From JADGGM01 sp027307005 (GTDB taxonomy: Bacteria; Gemmatimonadota; Gemmatimonadetes; Gemmatimonadales; Gemmatimonadaceae), in assembly GCA_035455745.1 (NCBI GenBank), contig DATIEP010000036.1, positions 62,001-126,000 of the forward strand: 64,000 nt of DNA, given 5' to 3'. Under the pieces are notes generated by a model. That model was given only the letters and a program-made list of their open reading frames with translations. It was not told the origin of the DNA and did not search any database. Position numbers and translations under genes: made by a program. Below are positions 1 through 10,065 of this stretch, piece after piece; position 1 is the stretch's first letter; each line of letters begins with the position of its first letter.

Positions 1-1529
1 CGGCGTTAGGCATCGCGACCGCGCGCGACCTCCGCGGCGAGGACTTCCGCGTCGCCGCCGTCGTCGGGGACGGTGCGCTCACGAGCGGGCTGGCCTACGA
101 AGGCCTCAACAACGCAGGCGCATCGGACCGCGACATCCTGGTCATCCTCAACGACAACGAGATGTCGATCGCGCCGAACGTCGGCGCCATCTCGAAGTAT
201 CTGGGCTCGATCCAGCGCAACCCGATTTACAATCGGGTGCGCGGCGCCATCGGCTTCGTCGTCGATGAGCTGCCAGGCCCGCTCTCGGCCATCGGCACAC
301 TCGTGCGGCGCTGGGAGGAGAGCATGAAGAGTCTCCTCACGCCCGGCGTGTTGTTCGAGGAGCTGGGCTTCCGCTATTTCGGTCCGGTGGACGGCCACGA
401 CATCAACGTGCTCGTCGACACGCTCGAGGCGGTGAAGGGCATGCGCACGCCGCGCCTCGTCCACGTGATCACGCAGAAAGGGAAGGGGTTTCCCGCCGGC
501 GACCACTCGGAAAAGTGGCACGCGCTGCCCCCGGGCCACGACCCGGCCACGGGCAAGCCGCGCCGCGCATCGACGGCCAATCCGGCGTACACCGCCGTGT
601 TCGGCAAGGGCCTAACTGAGTTGGGCGGAGAGCGCCGGGACATCGTGGCCATCACCGCCGCCATGCCGGCCGGCACCGGCACCGGCGTCTTCGCCAGGAG
701 CTTTCCCGCCCGGCATTTCGATGTCGGCATCGCCGAGGGACACGCGGTCACGTTCGCCGCCGGCATGGCGACGCGCGGCACACGGCCCGTCTGCGCCATC
801 TACTCGACGTTCCTCCAGCGCGCGTACGACAATCTCATCCACGATGTCGCGCTCCAGCATCTGCCGGTGATTTTCTGCATGGATCGCGCGGGCCTCGTCG
901 GCGAGGACGGCCCCACCCACATGGGCCTGTACGACATCGCCTACTTGCTCGCCGTGCCCGGCATGGTGGTCACCGCGCCGAAGAACGGCGCCGAGCTGAT
1001 CGCGCTGCTCAAGGCGGCGCTCGACCACACGGCCGGACCGTTCTCGATCCGCTACCCGCGCGACGCGGCGCCCGACGCCGTGCCCGCCGCATCCGGCATC
1101 CCGGCCGCTCCGTTAGGCACGTGGGAGGTGCTGCGCCAGGGCGGCGACTACGCCATCTTCGCCGTCGGCACCATGGTGCTCCCCGCGCTCGCCGCCGCGG
1201 AACAGGTGGCCGCCGACGGGATCGAGTGCACCGTGGTGAACTGCCGCTACCTCAAGCCGTACGACGAAGTCACGCTCAACGCGATCCTCGCGCACCACAA
1301 GCGCGTGCTCGTGGTCGAGGAAGGCACCGTGATCAATGGATTCGGCGCGTTCATGTCGACCGTAATCGAACGGCTCGACCCGGCGGTGCGCGTGGCCGTC
1401 CACGGTGTGCCGGATCGGCTCATCGAACAGGCGCCGCGCCAGCGACAGCTCGAGATGACGGGACTCGATGCGACTGGGATTGCGCGCCGCATTCGCGCGC
1501 TCCGCGAGACCGAGGCGGTCACCGGGTGA
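1..1529 (+). CDS. dxs: 1-deoxy-D-xylulose-5-phosphate synthase, 5' end missing
   Basis: The first enzyme of the MEP isoprenoid pathway; it condenses pyruvate and glyceraldehyde 3-phosphate using thiamine diphosphate. The reading frame is already open at base 3, so the start lies outside the window and about 508 C-terminal codons are seen (the full protein is usually near 620). The thiamine/Mg site reads GDGALTSGLAYEGLNNAG, and the catalytic glutamate lies in GIAEGHAVT, where most homologues have Q instead of the second G. The C-terminal transketolase domain is complete. The TGA stop overlaps the GTG start of nadK by 4 bases, so dxs-nadK-recN is probably one transcript. dxr and uppS of the same route lie near 44-46 kb. 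Confidence 0.96.
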   Translation, partial: ALGIATARDLRGEDFRVAAVVGDGALTSGLAYEGLNNAGASDRDILVILNDNEMSIAPNVGAISKYLGSIQRNPIYNRVRGAIGFVVDELPGPLSAIGTLVRRWEESMKSLLTPGVLFEELGFRYFGPVDGHDINVLVDTLEAVKGMRTPRLVHVITQKGKGFPAGDHSEKWHALPPGHDPATGKPRRASTANPAYTAVFGKGLTELGGERRDIVAITAAMPAGTGTGVFARSFPARHFDVGIAEGHAVTFAAGMATRGTRPVCAIYSTFLQRAYDNLIHDVALQHLPVIFCMDRAGLVGEDGPTHMGLYDIAYLLAVPGMVVTAPKNGAELIALLKAALDHTAGPFSIRYPRDAAPDAVPAASGIPAAPLGTWEVLRQGGDYAIFAVGTMVLPALAAAEQVAADGIECTVVNCRYLKPYDEVTLNAILAHHKRVLVVEEGTVINGFGAFMSTVIERLDPAVRVAVHGVPDRLIEQAPRQRQLEMTGLDATGIARRIRALRETEAVTG

Positions 1530-2392
1530 CGCGCCTCGGCGTAGTAGGCAATCGCCGCTACGAACGGCTGCACGACGTGCTGCTCACGCTCAAGCGGCGC
1601 GGCCCCGACCTCGGCATGACGCTGTTCTACGAGAACGAGCTCCTCGACGCCGGCGCGGACGGCGAGCTGCTCGACGACCCCACACGCATCGACGCATTGC
1701 TCACCCTGGGCGGCGACGGCACGATGCTCCGCGGCGCGCGTCTCGTTGCGGGCCGGCAAATCCCGATCCTTGGCGTCAACCTCGGGCGACTTGGGTTTCT
1801 CACCGCCTGCGCAGGCGAAGAGCTCGAGAGCGCGCTCGAGCGGTTCGCCCAGGGCGACTACACCGTGCAGCACCGCATGGCGCTCGAAGCGCGCACGTCG
1901 CGCGCGCAGAGCGACCGGCGGCGTGCGCTCAACGATGTGGTGCTGCACAAGGGCGGATTCGCGCGCGTCGTGCACCTGCGCGTGTCCGTGAACGGGGAGA
2001 CGATAGGTGCGTTCGTGGCCGATGGCCTCATCGTTTCTACGCCAACCGGATCAACGGCGTACAGCCTGTCTGCCGGCGGTCCCGTCGTCGTGCCGACAGT
2101 CGAGTCCATCGTGCTCACGCCGATCTCCCCGCACACGCTCGCGGTCCGACCCGTCGTTCTGCCTCCCTCGGCCGAGGTGGTCGTGCAAGTAGAAGATGGG
2201 CCCGAAGAGCTTTTGGTGACGATCGACGGCCAGACCGGTACGACATTCGGCACGGGCGACACGCTCACCGTGCGGCGGGCGGATCGGCCGGTGCTCTTGG
2301 TGACTTTCCGTGGCGCAACGTTCTTCAGCCGCATGCGGCGCAAGCTGACGTGGGGCGGATTACGGGAGCGCGACGAGAACGACAGGTGCTGA
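1526..2392 (+). CDS. nadK: NAD kinase
   Basis: Phosphorylates NAD to NADP in the cytoplasm. The 288-residue protein has the diagnostic GGDG motif in LLTLGGDGTML, then GVNLGRLGFLT, the nucleotide-binding stretch STPTGSTAYSLSAGGP and a C-terminal beta-sandwich. The GTG start at 1526 is chosen because it overlaps the dxs stop (GTGA) and gives the usual family length; longer readings run through dxs out of frame. The 3' end overlaps recN by 7 bases, which suggests translational coupling. The dxs-nadK-recN order is common in bacteria. Confidence 0.95.
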   Translation: MTRLGVVGNRRYERLHDVLLTLKRRGPDLGMTLFYENELLDAGADGELLDDPTRIDALLTLGGDGTMLRGARLVAGRQIPILGVNLGRLGFLTACAGEELESALERFAQGDYTVQHRMALEARTSRAQSDRRRALNDVVLHKGGFARVVHLRVSVNGETIGAFVADGLIVSTPTGSTAYSLSAGGPVVVPTVESIVLTPISPHTLAVRPVVLPPSAEVVVQVEDGPEELLVTIDGQTGTTFGTGDTLTVRRADRPVLLVTFRGATFFSRMRRKLTWGGLRERDENDRC

Positions 2393-4125
2393 CCGAGCTG
2401 CGCATTCGCAATTTCGCGATCATCGAAAGTCTCACGCTGCCGCTCGAACCGGGGTTCAACGTGCTCACGGGCGAGACGGGGGCGGGGAAGTCCATCGTCG
2501 TCGGCGCGCTGGCACTTCTGTTAGGCGAACGCGCCAGCGCCGACGTGATTCGGACCGGCGCCGACAAGGCGACGGTCGAGGGCGTCTTCGATGCGGGCAC
2601 GCAGGGCGGTGTGCGCGCGCTGCTCGACGCGCACGGCATCGACACCGACGATGGAATGGTCGTGCTGCGCCGGGAGATCGCGGCGTCCGGCCGTACGCGG
2701 GCCTGGATCAACGATGCAGCCGCGACGGCCGGTGTGCTGGCCGATGTGGGCCGCGCGCTCATCAATTTGCACGGGCAGCACGAGGCGCAGTCGCTGCTCG
2801 ATGCCGACTCGCAGCGCGATCTCCTCGACGCGTTTGCAGGTGCGACTGCCGCCGCCGCGGCAGTGCGCGAGCGTTTCGATACCGTGCACGGGCTCGCATC
2901 GGAGATCGAAGCGCTGCGCCGCCGCGCGGCCGACGCCGAGCGCCGCGCGGATTACCTGCGCCACGTGGCGCACGAAATCGAAGACGCCAAGCTCTCGCCC
3001 GGCGAAGCCGAGTCGCTCGAGGAGGAGGCGCGCCGACTCGAGCACGCAGATGAGCTGCGCTCGCTCGCACAGGGCATGGCCGACCTCCTCCAACAGTCCG
3101 ACGGCGGCGTGCTGCCGGGCCTCGCCCAGTTGCAGCGGTCGCTGGCCGCCATTCAGCGCATCGATCCCTCGCTGTCGCGTCTCCAGGAGCTGTTCGACAA
3201 CGGGTATTACGCGCTCGAGGAGCTCGCGCGCGCGCTGGACGACTACGCCGGCGCCGTCGATCTGGATCCCGCGCGACTGGCGGATGTCGAGCGCCGCCGG
3301 GACGTGGTCTTTCGCCTAACGAAAAAGTACGGGCCCACGGTGGCCGACGTCCTCGAGGCCGGACGGGCGGCGCGCGCCGAGCTCGATCTCGTGGACACCG
3401 CGTCGCTCGACATCCGCCAGCTGGAGCAGCGCCACACCGCCGCGCGCGAGGCGTTCACCGCCGCCGCGCGCGAGCTCACCGGGCGCCGCCGCGACGGCGC
3501 GCGGCGCCTCGGCGCCGAGGTCGACGCGCTGCTCCCCGGGTTAGGCATCGCGGACGGGACGTTCAGTGCGCGCCTCGTGCCCCGCGCTGCGCCGGCCGCC
3601 AGCGGCGCCGAGGACGTCGAGTTTCTCGTCGCGCTCAACGTGGGCCACGATGCGCGCCCACTGGCGCGCGTCGCGTCCGGCGGCGAGCTCTCGCGCATCA
3701 TGCTCGCGCTCAAGACGATTCTCGCGCGCGTCGATCGCGTTCCGACGCTCATCTTCGATGAGGTCGACGCCGGCATCGGAGGCCGCGTGGGGCTGCAGGT
3801 GGGCGACACCATGCGCCGCGTCGCGGCGCACCACCAGGTGCTCGCCATCACGCACCTGGCACAGATCGCCGCGCGGGCCCACCATCACGTCGTGGTCAGC
3901 AAGGGGGCGCGCGGCGGCATCACCACGGCCGACACGCGCATCGTCGGCAACGAGGAGCGCGTGCACGAGATCGCGCGTATGTTAGGCGGAAACGAAGACA
4001 GCGATACCGCGCTCGCCCACGCGCGGGAGCTGCTCGCCGATGCGGCCACGGCGCCGGTTGCGGTCGCCGCCGCGCCGGCGCCGGCGCGGGCTGCCGCCCG
4101 GCGTCAGGGTTCGCGCCGCCGCTGA
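2386..4125 (+). CDS. recN: DNA repair protein RecN
   Basis: An SMC-like ATPase that acts at DNA double-strand breaks during recombinational repair. The 579-residue protein has Walker A GETGAGKS near residue 30, a central coiled coil rich in Ala, Glu and Arg, the ABC signature SGGELSRIMLALK and Walker B TLIFDEVDAGIGG. The GTG start at 2386 places LRIRNFAIIES at the N-terminus, as in the family. The C-terminus carries an Ala/Pro/Arg-rich tail. It overlaps nadK at the 5' end and converges with the outer-membrane protein gene on the other strand, sharing about 22 bases. Confidence 0.95.
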   Translation: MLTELRIRNFAIIESLTLPLEPGFNVLTGETGAGKSIVVGALALLLGERASADVIRTGADKATVEGVFDAGTQGGVRALLDAHGIDTDDGMVVLRREIAASGRTRAWINDAAATAGVLADVGRALINLHGQHEAQSLLDADSQRDLLDAFAGATAAAAAVRERFDTVHGLASEIEALRRRAADAERRADYLRHVAHEIEDAKLSPGEAESLEEEARRLEHADELRSLAQGMADLLQQSDGGVLPGLAQLQRSLAAIQRIDPSLSRLQELFDNGYYALEELARALDDYAGAVDLDPARLADVERRRDVVFRLTKKYGPTVADVLEAGRAARAELDLVDTASLDIRQLEQRHTAAREAFTAAARELTGRRRDGARRLGAEVDALLPGLGIADGTFSARLVPRAAPAASGAEDVEFLVALNVGHDARPLARVASGGELSRIMLALKTILARVDRVPTLIFDEVDAGIGGRVGLQVGDTMRRVAAHHQVLAITHLAQIAARAHHHVVVSKGARGGITTADTRIVGNEERVHEIARMLGGNEDSDTALAHARELLADAATAPVAVAAAPAPARAAARRQGSRRR

Positions 4126-5348
4126 GTCGAGTCGGCAACGTTGCGATTCACGAGGCCGCGTCCCCACAGCCGCTGATAAAAGCGCAGTCCGGCGGCCCAC
4201 TCGCCGCGCTGGGGCCGGTTGTTGGAGAGCGACACGGACCGGCGGTACTGGAGCGTGATCTCGAATGGATAGTTGCCGCGTCCATTCTCGCTCGCGGCGA
4301 CGCTCGAGTAGACCACGCCGATGCCGACCCATTGGTTCGTGAACTCGGATGCCGGTCCGAGCGCCGCCGCATCGAGGTGCGTGACATTGCCCGCCGAATC
4401 GACGACGTCGAGCGTGCCGGCAAAGGTGCCGGCCTGCTCGTGCTCGTACTGATAGCGGGCGCCGACGGAGAGGTACTCGCCTAACGAAAGGCGCGGCGTC
4501 ACGTCGATCGAATACGCGTCGCCTAACCGGCGCGTGACCTGGATCGGCCTCGCCGTCGCGTCGAACGGATCGCCCGGCGCGCCCGCGCCCACGCGTAGCG
4601 CGCGCGTGTCCCGCAGATGGTGCTCGAAGCGGAGCCCGACGCTGGTCCAGAACGTGTGACCGAGGATGAAGTCCCAGAACGACCCGCCCTGGATGCCCGA
4701 TTCGCCCTCGCCTGTGGCGACGCCGAATTGCTGAGTGGGCCGCTGCGGTGCACCGGTGCCGATCACCGCGCTCGCCGTGAGTGCGCTGCGCACGTGCAGC
4801 CCGTGCTCGGCGATGCGGTCGCGTTCGCTCTGCTGTCCGAGCCACACGAACTTGAGCGTTGCCATCGTCTCGCCGATGCCGCTCCGATCGAACGAGCGCA
4901 TCGAATCCGCGACATCGCCGTGCTCCGGATCGGAGAAATACAGCGCGGACTCCGTGCTGCCGACCGACGGGACCGACGCCGTGAACATCAACCGGTCCGT
5001 GATGCCGAGGTCGATCGACAACGGCGTGATGCGCGCCTGCGAGCGCGTCTGAATGAGCACGCCCGGCGCGGCGTGGTACTCCTGGTACCATCGCGACCAC
5101 GTATTCAAGAGCCCGAGACGGATGGTGCCGCTGGGAATGGTCGTCGCATCGTCGCCGTAGCTCAACACCGACTGCGCGCCGAGCGGAGCCGCTGCGACCA
5201 TCGCCGTCGCCGCCAGGATCAGCGCAACGTGCCACCGCGGGACAGCGCGACGACGCGAGCGAGACGAAAAGCGGTGGCGAAGTGGTGCGTCAGTCAGTGA
5301 CGGAGGGGCGTTGGGTGGACAGGCGGCGTGTGCGCGCAAGTCTGTCAT
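4104..5348 (-). CDS. Predicted outer-membrane beta-barrel protein, unknown role
   Basis: I do not recognise a named family. With the start at 5348 the protein has 414 residues; a hydrophobic signal-like segment (about residues 43-59, ending AAPLGAQ) is preceded by an unusually long basic N-terminus, so the true start may be further in. The mature part alternates polar and aromatic residues with many Gly, Tyr, Trp and Phe, as in outer-membrane barrels, and has repeated phrases such as LSLGEYLSVGARYQYEH. It is transcribed toward recN and overlaps its end, and it lies divergent from the glycosidase-like gene. Confidence is good that it is a real exported protein and low for any function. Confidence 0.7.
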   Translation of the reverse strand: MTDLRAHAACPPNAPPSLTDAPLRHRFSSRSRRRAVPRWHVALILAATAMVAAAPLGAQSVLSYGDDATTIPSGTIRLGLLNTWSRWYQEYHAAPGVLIQTRSQARITPLSIDLGITDRLMFTASVPSVGSTESALYFSDPEHGDVADSMRSFDRSGIGETMATLKFVWLGQQSERDRIAEHGLHVRSALTASAVIGTGAPQRPTQQFGVATGEGESGIQGGSFWDFILGHTFWTSVGLRFEHHLRDTRALRVGAGAPGDPFDATARPIQVTRRLGDAYSIDVTPRLSLGEYLSVGARYQYEHEQAGTFAGTLDVVDSAGNVTHLDAAALGPASEFTNQWVGIGVVYSSVAASENGRGNYPFEITLQYRRSVSLSNNRPQRGEWAAGLRFYQRLWGRGLVNRNVADSTQRRREP

Positions 5349-5469
5349 TACACTCCAGGGTTGTCAACGTTCGGCGCGTTCGTCGCGAGCTGCCGCGGTC
5401 TCGTATATTGCACGCATCGCAACGCCTGTGCACGCCGCATGGGCGCTGATCACTTGCAATGCGTGGCGC

Positions 5470-7254
5470 GTGAATTCGACTCCCAAGTCCGTCGTTCCGT
5501 GGCAGCTGACAGGCAATCACTGGCTCACCCTGCCGTGCATCCATCCGGCCGACGGCGCGCTGCACGCGCTCGGCGTGCTGCATCGCGGGGCTCGCGCGGC
5601 GGTGGAGTTTGCCGGCGGCGCTGATTTTCTGTCGGGCGGCGGACCGCCGCTGTTCAAGCCATCGCTGCGCGTCGACGGTGTGGCGCGCGAGCTCGGCGAA
5701 CAGGGGCTGGCGTGGGAGCGCGCCATGAATTGGCTGCCCACGTTCACGTGCTCGATCGACGGGCTCGTCATTCGCGGAACGTTGTTCGCGCCCTACGGCC
5801 GGGATGCCGACATCGCGGGCGCGGTGTACGCGTTTGCGCTGGAAAACCGAACGGCGCGCGAGCTCACCATCGATCTGGCGCTCGACGGCGTGCTCGGGCA
5901 CCGGCAGCTGCGCGTGCGCACCGCGCGCCCAACGGACGACGCCCATCGCATCGCGCTCGGCGATGACGGCGTGGTAGTCCTCGAGGGCAGTGCCCAACCG
6001 GGGCTCGCGGCACTCGCCGTCGCCGCGGACGGCGAGAGCGTGACCGAAGTGCAGGGCGGCGACGCGCCGCGATTCGCCGTTCGCCGCGCGCTTCGCCTCG
6101 AGGCCGGCGGACGCACCGGCGCCGCGTTTTACATCGCCGCCGGTCCCGAGCGCGATGGCGCGGAAGCCACGGTGGCCGTGATGCGCCGCCGCGGCTGGAG
6201 CGAGCTGCTCACCATGACCCGCGATGCGCTGCAGGAGCTGGAGCAGACCGTTGGGCATGACGGGATCGACCGGATCATCAATCGCAATCTCCTGTTCGCG
6301 TATTTCTACGGCGCCGGCCGCGCGTTGGACGACGCGCACTTCTACTTCGTGCGCTCGAGAGCGCCGTGGAACGGCCGCGGCATCACGACGCGCGACTGGG
6401 ATGCGTTAGGCTGGACGCTTCCCGCGATTCAGTTGGCCGATGCGTCGCTGGCGCGCGAGCTGCTGCTGCGCGCCTGCGAGCTGCACGGCTATGCGCCGGG
6501 CAGCGGCGTGCATTATCTCGACGGCACGATGTTCGAGCCGGGCTTTTCGCTCGAGGGCGTCGCGTCGTTCGCCATCGCCACCGACCGGTACATCCGCGAG
6601 ACCGGCGACGATCAGATCGTCGATGAGCCCGCTGTTGCCGACGCGCTCTATGCGTCCTGGGACGACCTGTCGGGGCGCCGCGACGAGCACGTGCCGCTCT
6701 ACAGCACGGAAGTCACGCTCTCGGGCGCACCGGCCGGGCATCCCTTCACGCTGCACGGCAACGCCGTGGTGGCCCAGGCGCTCGACGTCCTCAAGCGCAC
6801 GCTGGACGAGGAGAGCGCGCGCTCGGTGGAAGATCCCGAGGCTGTGCGCGCCGCGCTGCGACGCCATTTTTCGATCGAGCGCGAGGGCAAGGTGATGTTC
6901 GCGACATCGATCGATCTGTCGGGCAACTCCGGCATGGATGGCGATCCGAACGCGTCGCCGTACTGGCTGCCGCTCTACGATGCCGTGGAGCGCTTCGATT
7001 CGGTGTACCGGCGCACCGTGCGCGGGTTAGGCGCCGAACCGCACGCGCTGGCCGAGCAATGCGCGCGTTTGTTAGGCCCGGATGCCGCCGCCGTGCTGCA
7101 GTGGCTGCGGCGCGCGCCGCTGGACAACGGCATCGCGGCCGAGCTCGTGGATGCGGAGGGCCGCGCCACCGGAAACGGCGGCGACGCGGCGCTCGCCGGC
7201 CTGCTTGCCTGGTCGACCTGGTACGCCGTGCACGCGCTCGGCGTGCGGCCGTGA
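5470..7254 (+). CDS. Six-hairpin (alpha/alpha barrel) glycosidase-like protein
   Basis: A protein of about 594 residues with an N-terminal beta-rich domain (about residues 1-220) and a C-terminal helical domain resembling (alpha/alpha)6 carbohydrate-active enzymes. Suggestive phrases are NRNLLFAYFYGAGRALDD, WNGRGITTRDWDALGW and MFEPGFSLEGVASFA, with acidic residues that could be catalytic. I cannot assign a glycoside hydrolase family or substrate. No ATG lies in frame near the N-terminus; the GTG at 5470 gives a plausible start, and an in-frame GTG at 5428 is the alternative. There is no clear signal peptide, so it is probably cytoplasmic. Confidence 0.6.
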   Translation: MNSTPKSVVPWQLTGNHWLTLPCIHPADGALHALGVLHRGARAAVEFAGGADFLSGGGPPLFKPSLRVDGVARELGEQGLAWERAMNWLPTFTCSIDGLVIRGTLFAPYGRDADIAGAVYAFALENRTARELTIDLALDGVLGHRQLRVRTARPTDDAHRIALGDDGVVVLEGSAQPGLAALAVAADGESVTEVQGGDAPRFAVRRALRLEAGGRTGAAFYIAAGPERDGAEATVAVMRRRGWSELLTMTRDALQELEQTVGHDGIDRIINRNLLFAYFYGAGRALDDAHFYFVRSRAPWNGRGITTRDWDALGWTLPAIQLADASLARELLLRACELHGYAPGSGVHYLDGTMFEPGFSLEGVASFAIATDRYIRETGDDQIVDEPAVADALYASWDDLSGRRDEHVPLYSTEVTLSGAPAGHPFTLHGNAVVAQALDVLKRTLDEESARSVEDPEAVRAALRRHFSIEREGKVMFATSIDLSGNSGMDGDPNASPYWLPLYDAVERFDSVYRRTVRGLGAEPHALAEQCARLLGPDAAAVLQWLRRAPLDNGIAAELVDAEGRATGNGGDAALAGLLAWSTWYAVHALGVRP

Positions 7255-7374
7255 TCGCCGGCGCGCCTCGCGCCGCCCAACCCAGGCACCTTTCCCGACG
7301 CGGCTCGCCTTCGTACTCTTGAGGCGCGCGCGACCCACCGCGGGCGCCGCCACTCCCACGATGGAGGACGCCCC

Positions 7375-8763
7375 ATGAAGGTGCTCCGTGCTCCAACGTT
7401 CGTCGCGCTGCTCGCATGCGGCATCGCATCCGCCGCGCACGCGCAGGGCTTTCAACTGAATGAAATCGGCAGTTGCGCCGTCGCGCGGGGATTCGCAGTG
7501 GCCGCGTCGCCGTGCAAGGATCCATCGAGCATTTACTGGAACCCGTCGACGACGGCATCGCTGGAAGGATGGAGCGTCTACGCCGGCGCCGCGGCGGTGC
7601 AGCTTGGCGGCGGATTCACGGCCGACACTTCGCGGCGCTTGTCGAAGAGCGACGCCCCGCTTGCCGTTGCGCCGCACGTGTTCGTGAACTACGGCTCGAA
7701 GGACGATCGTTGGGCAGCCGGCATCGGCGTGTACGCGCCCTACGGACTCACCTCGCAGTGGCCTGGGAACTTTCCGGGCCGCTTCGAAGCGCTCAAGGCG
7801 TCGCTCATGTCCATTTATTTTCAGCCTAACGTTGCCTACCGTTTCGCGCCCGGTTGGCAGGTGGGCGGCGGCCCGGTGTTCGGATACTCGCACGTCGAGC
7901 TGCGGCAGTCGCTCGACCTCGCCCAACAATTCGCTGCGCCCGGCCTGACGTTCGGGCAGTTGGGCGTCGCGGCGCAGACGGAATTCGCGCGCGCCAAACT
8001 GTCGGGCAGCGGCACGGCAGTCGGCTTCAATGTCGGTGTGCACGGCTCCATCGGCGCCAATTGGGATGTCGGCGCGCGCTACCTGTCGCGGCTCGACTTC
8101 CACTATGACAACGCCGACGCGACGTTCTCGCAGGTGCCCACCCACCTCGTGCTCGCCGCGGGCAACCCGCTCAATGCACCGCCGGGTACGCCGGTCGACG
8201 GCATCCTCGCCACGGAGTTCGCACCCGGCCAGCCGCTCAGTGCGCAGAAAGTGTCGACGCGCATCAAGCATCCCGCGCAGTTCCAGGCCGGCATCGGCTA
8301 TTCGGGCCTGGTGAATACGCTCCTCGAAGGCGATTTCGAGTGGACGCAGTTCTCGGATTTCAACCGGCTGCCGATCACGTTCAGCGGGCCGGCGAGCGGC
8401 GAAGACCGGACGCTGATCGAGAACTACGAGAACTCCTGGTCGATCCGCCTCGGCGCCGAGCACGCGTTCCCGGTCGGCATCAAAGGTCGGTTAGGCTTCT
8501 CCTACGTCAAGACGCCGGCGCCCGATGTTACGGTGACGCCGTTGCTGCCCGACATGAATCGCCGGAACTACTCGCTCGGCCTCGGCGTCCCGCTGTCGCC
8601 GCGATACACGTTGGACGCCGCGTACCTCCACGTCGACACGAGCGGGCGCCGCGGCCGCATCGTGGATCCCGCCGGCATCGCCGCGCCGACGTTAGACCTG
8701 AACTCGGGCTTCTACACGCTCGACGCGAACGTGCTGTCGCTCAGCATCCGCGCCAACTTCTGA
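7375..8763 (+). CDS. FadL/OmpP1-type outer-membrane hydrophobic-compound channel
   Basis: A 462-residue protein with a typical signal peptide (MKVLRAPTFVALLACGIASA, cut after AHA). The mature N-terminus GFQLNEIGSCAVARG matches the plugging hatch of the FadL/TodX family, followed by DPSSIYWNPSTTA and a long beta-barrel ending in a Phe-terminated strand (SLSIRANF), the signature of outer-membrane insertion. FadL proteins pass long-chain fatty acids or aromatic hydrocarbons. Only 29 bases separate it from the SGNH lipoprotein gene, which suggests one operon for lipid or ester scavenging; the substrate itself cannot be read from sequence. Confidence 0.88.
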   Translation: MKVLRAPTFVALLACGIASAAHAQGFQLNEIGSCAVARGFAVAASPCKDPSSIYWNPSTTASLEGWSVYAGAAAVQLGGGFTADTSRRLSKSDAPLAVAPHVFVNYGSKDDRWAAGIGVYAPYGLTSQWPGNFPGRFEALKASLMSIYFQPNVAYRFAPGWQVGGGPVFGYSHVELRQSLDLAQQFAAPGLTFGQLGVAAQTEFARAKLSGSGTAVGFNVGVHGSIGANWDVGARYLSRLDFHYDNADATFSQVPTHLVLAAGNPLNAPPGTPVDGILATEFAPGQPLSAQKVSTRIKHPAQFQAGIGYSGLVNTLLEGDFEWTQFSDFNRLPITFSGPASGEDRTLIENYENSWSIRLGAEHAFPVGIKGRLGFSYVKTPAPDVTVTPLLPDMNRRNYSLGLGVPLSPRYTLDAAYLHVDTSGRRGRIVDPAGIAAPTLDLNSGFYTLDANVLSLSIRANF

Positions 8764-8792
8764 CGCCGACCACGCACACGGGAGAATCATCC

Positions 8793-10022
8793 ATGTCTCG
8801 ACAGCGGAATCTCGTCGCCGGCGCGGTCGCACTCCTGGTCGCCGCAGGCGCCGCCTGCAACACGACCAAAGACCTCGTCGTGCCCACGCCCCCGGTCGAT
8901 CCGTTGTTCGCGAGCTACGTCTCGCTCGGCAACAGCCTCACCGCGGGATTTCAGTCGGGCGGCATCAACGACTCCACGCAGCGGCAAGCCTACCCGGTGT
9001 TGCTCGCGCGGCAGATGAACACGCCGTTCACGATAGCGAGCCTTGCCGACCCCGGCTGCCCGCCGCCAATCGACAGTTTTCCGGAAGGCACGCGCGTCGG
9101 AGGCGGCACGTCGACCACGTGCTCCTTCCGATCGCAGGTCGCCGGGGTCGCCGTGCTGAACAACGTCGCCGTGCCCAACGCTGCCTCGTTCGATCCGGCG
9201 AGTCCGATCGGCACCGGCGGCGGCGGTCCGCTGACGACGTTCATCCTCGGCGGGAAGACCCAGGTGCAGCGCGCGTTAGACGCGAAGCCGACGTTCGTGA
9301 GCATCTGGATCGGCAACAACGACGTCCTGCCCGCCGCCCTGAGCGGCATCCTCGACTCGGTGCCCGGCGTGTCGCCGGGCGTGACCAGCGAAGCGGCGTT
9401 CGAGCAGAACTACAACGCGATGATGACCGGCCTCGCCGCCGGGACGACGATCAAGGGCGGCATCTTGATCGGCGTCGTGAACGTGTCTAACGCACCGATC
9501 TTCTTCCCGGCGCCGGCGCTGTTCGCGCCCGGCGTCTTGCCGGAGCTCGAGGCGGCGGTCGGCCATTCGATCACCGTCGACACGAGCTGCACGCCGACCA
9601 CCCAGTCGGTGATCAACTTCGAACTGCTCGAGTCGATGCGGGCCGGCACGGCGCCCGACACCATCGCCTGCCACGCGCTCGCCAATCACGCAAACGGCCT
9701 CGGCGAGGTGTTTGTGTTAGACGCGACCGAGATCGCCGCCGTGACGCAAGCCGTCGCCGGATACAACGCATTCATCCAGCAGACCGCCGCGAACAAGGGC
9801 TGGGCGTACTTCGATCCGAATCCCACGCTCGAGCAACTGCGCGAGAGTGGACAGATTCCCGTGCTGCCCGACATCACGCAACCCACGAAAGCGTTCGGCG
9901 ATTTCATCTCGCTCGATGGCATTCACCCGGCTGCGGCCGCGCACGTGGTGTTGGCCAACCTGATGATTCAAGCGATCAACACGCAGTACAGCACGACGAT
10001 TCCGGCGTTGCCATCGCCGTGA
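8793..10022 (+). CDS. SGNH/GDSL-type hydrolase lipoprotein
   Basis: A 409-residue protein. An N-terminal hydrophobic segment ends in a lipobox-like VAAGAAC, so it is probably a lipoprotein. The catalytic serine block is SLGNSLTAGF (a GDSL variant with Asn), the oxyanion Asn lies in WIGNNDVL, and the catalytic Asp-His is in SLDGIHPAAAAH near the C-terminus, so all the SGNH blocks are present. Such enzymes hydrolyse esters of lipids or acetylated sugars. It follows the FadL-type channel closely, consistent with releasing fatty acids that the channel imports. The ATG at 8793 is supported by the signal sequence. Confidence 0.85.
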   Translation: MSRQRNLVAGAVALLVAAGAACNTTKDLVVPTPPVDPLFASYVSLGNSLTAGFQSGGINDSTQRQAYPVLLARQMNTPFTIASLADPGCPPPIDSFPEGTRVGGGTSTTCSFRSQVAGVAVLNNVAVPNAASFDPASPIGTGGGGPLTTFILGGKTQVQRALDAKPTFVSIWIGNNDVLPAALSGILDSVPGVSPGVTSEAAFEQNYNAMMTGLAAGTTIKGGILIGVVNVSNAPIFFPAPALFAPGVLPELEAAVGHSITVDTSCTPTTQSVINFELLESMRAGTAPDTIACHALANHANGLGEVFVLDATEIAAVTQAVAGYNAFIQQTAANKGWAYFDPNPTLEQLRESGQIPVLPDITQPTKAFGDFISLDGIHPAAAAHVVLANLMIQAINTQYSTTIPALPSP

Positions 10023-10065
10023 CGCACGGCGACGTCGCGTACAGGCAGCGCCCGGCCGCGTCCTC

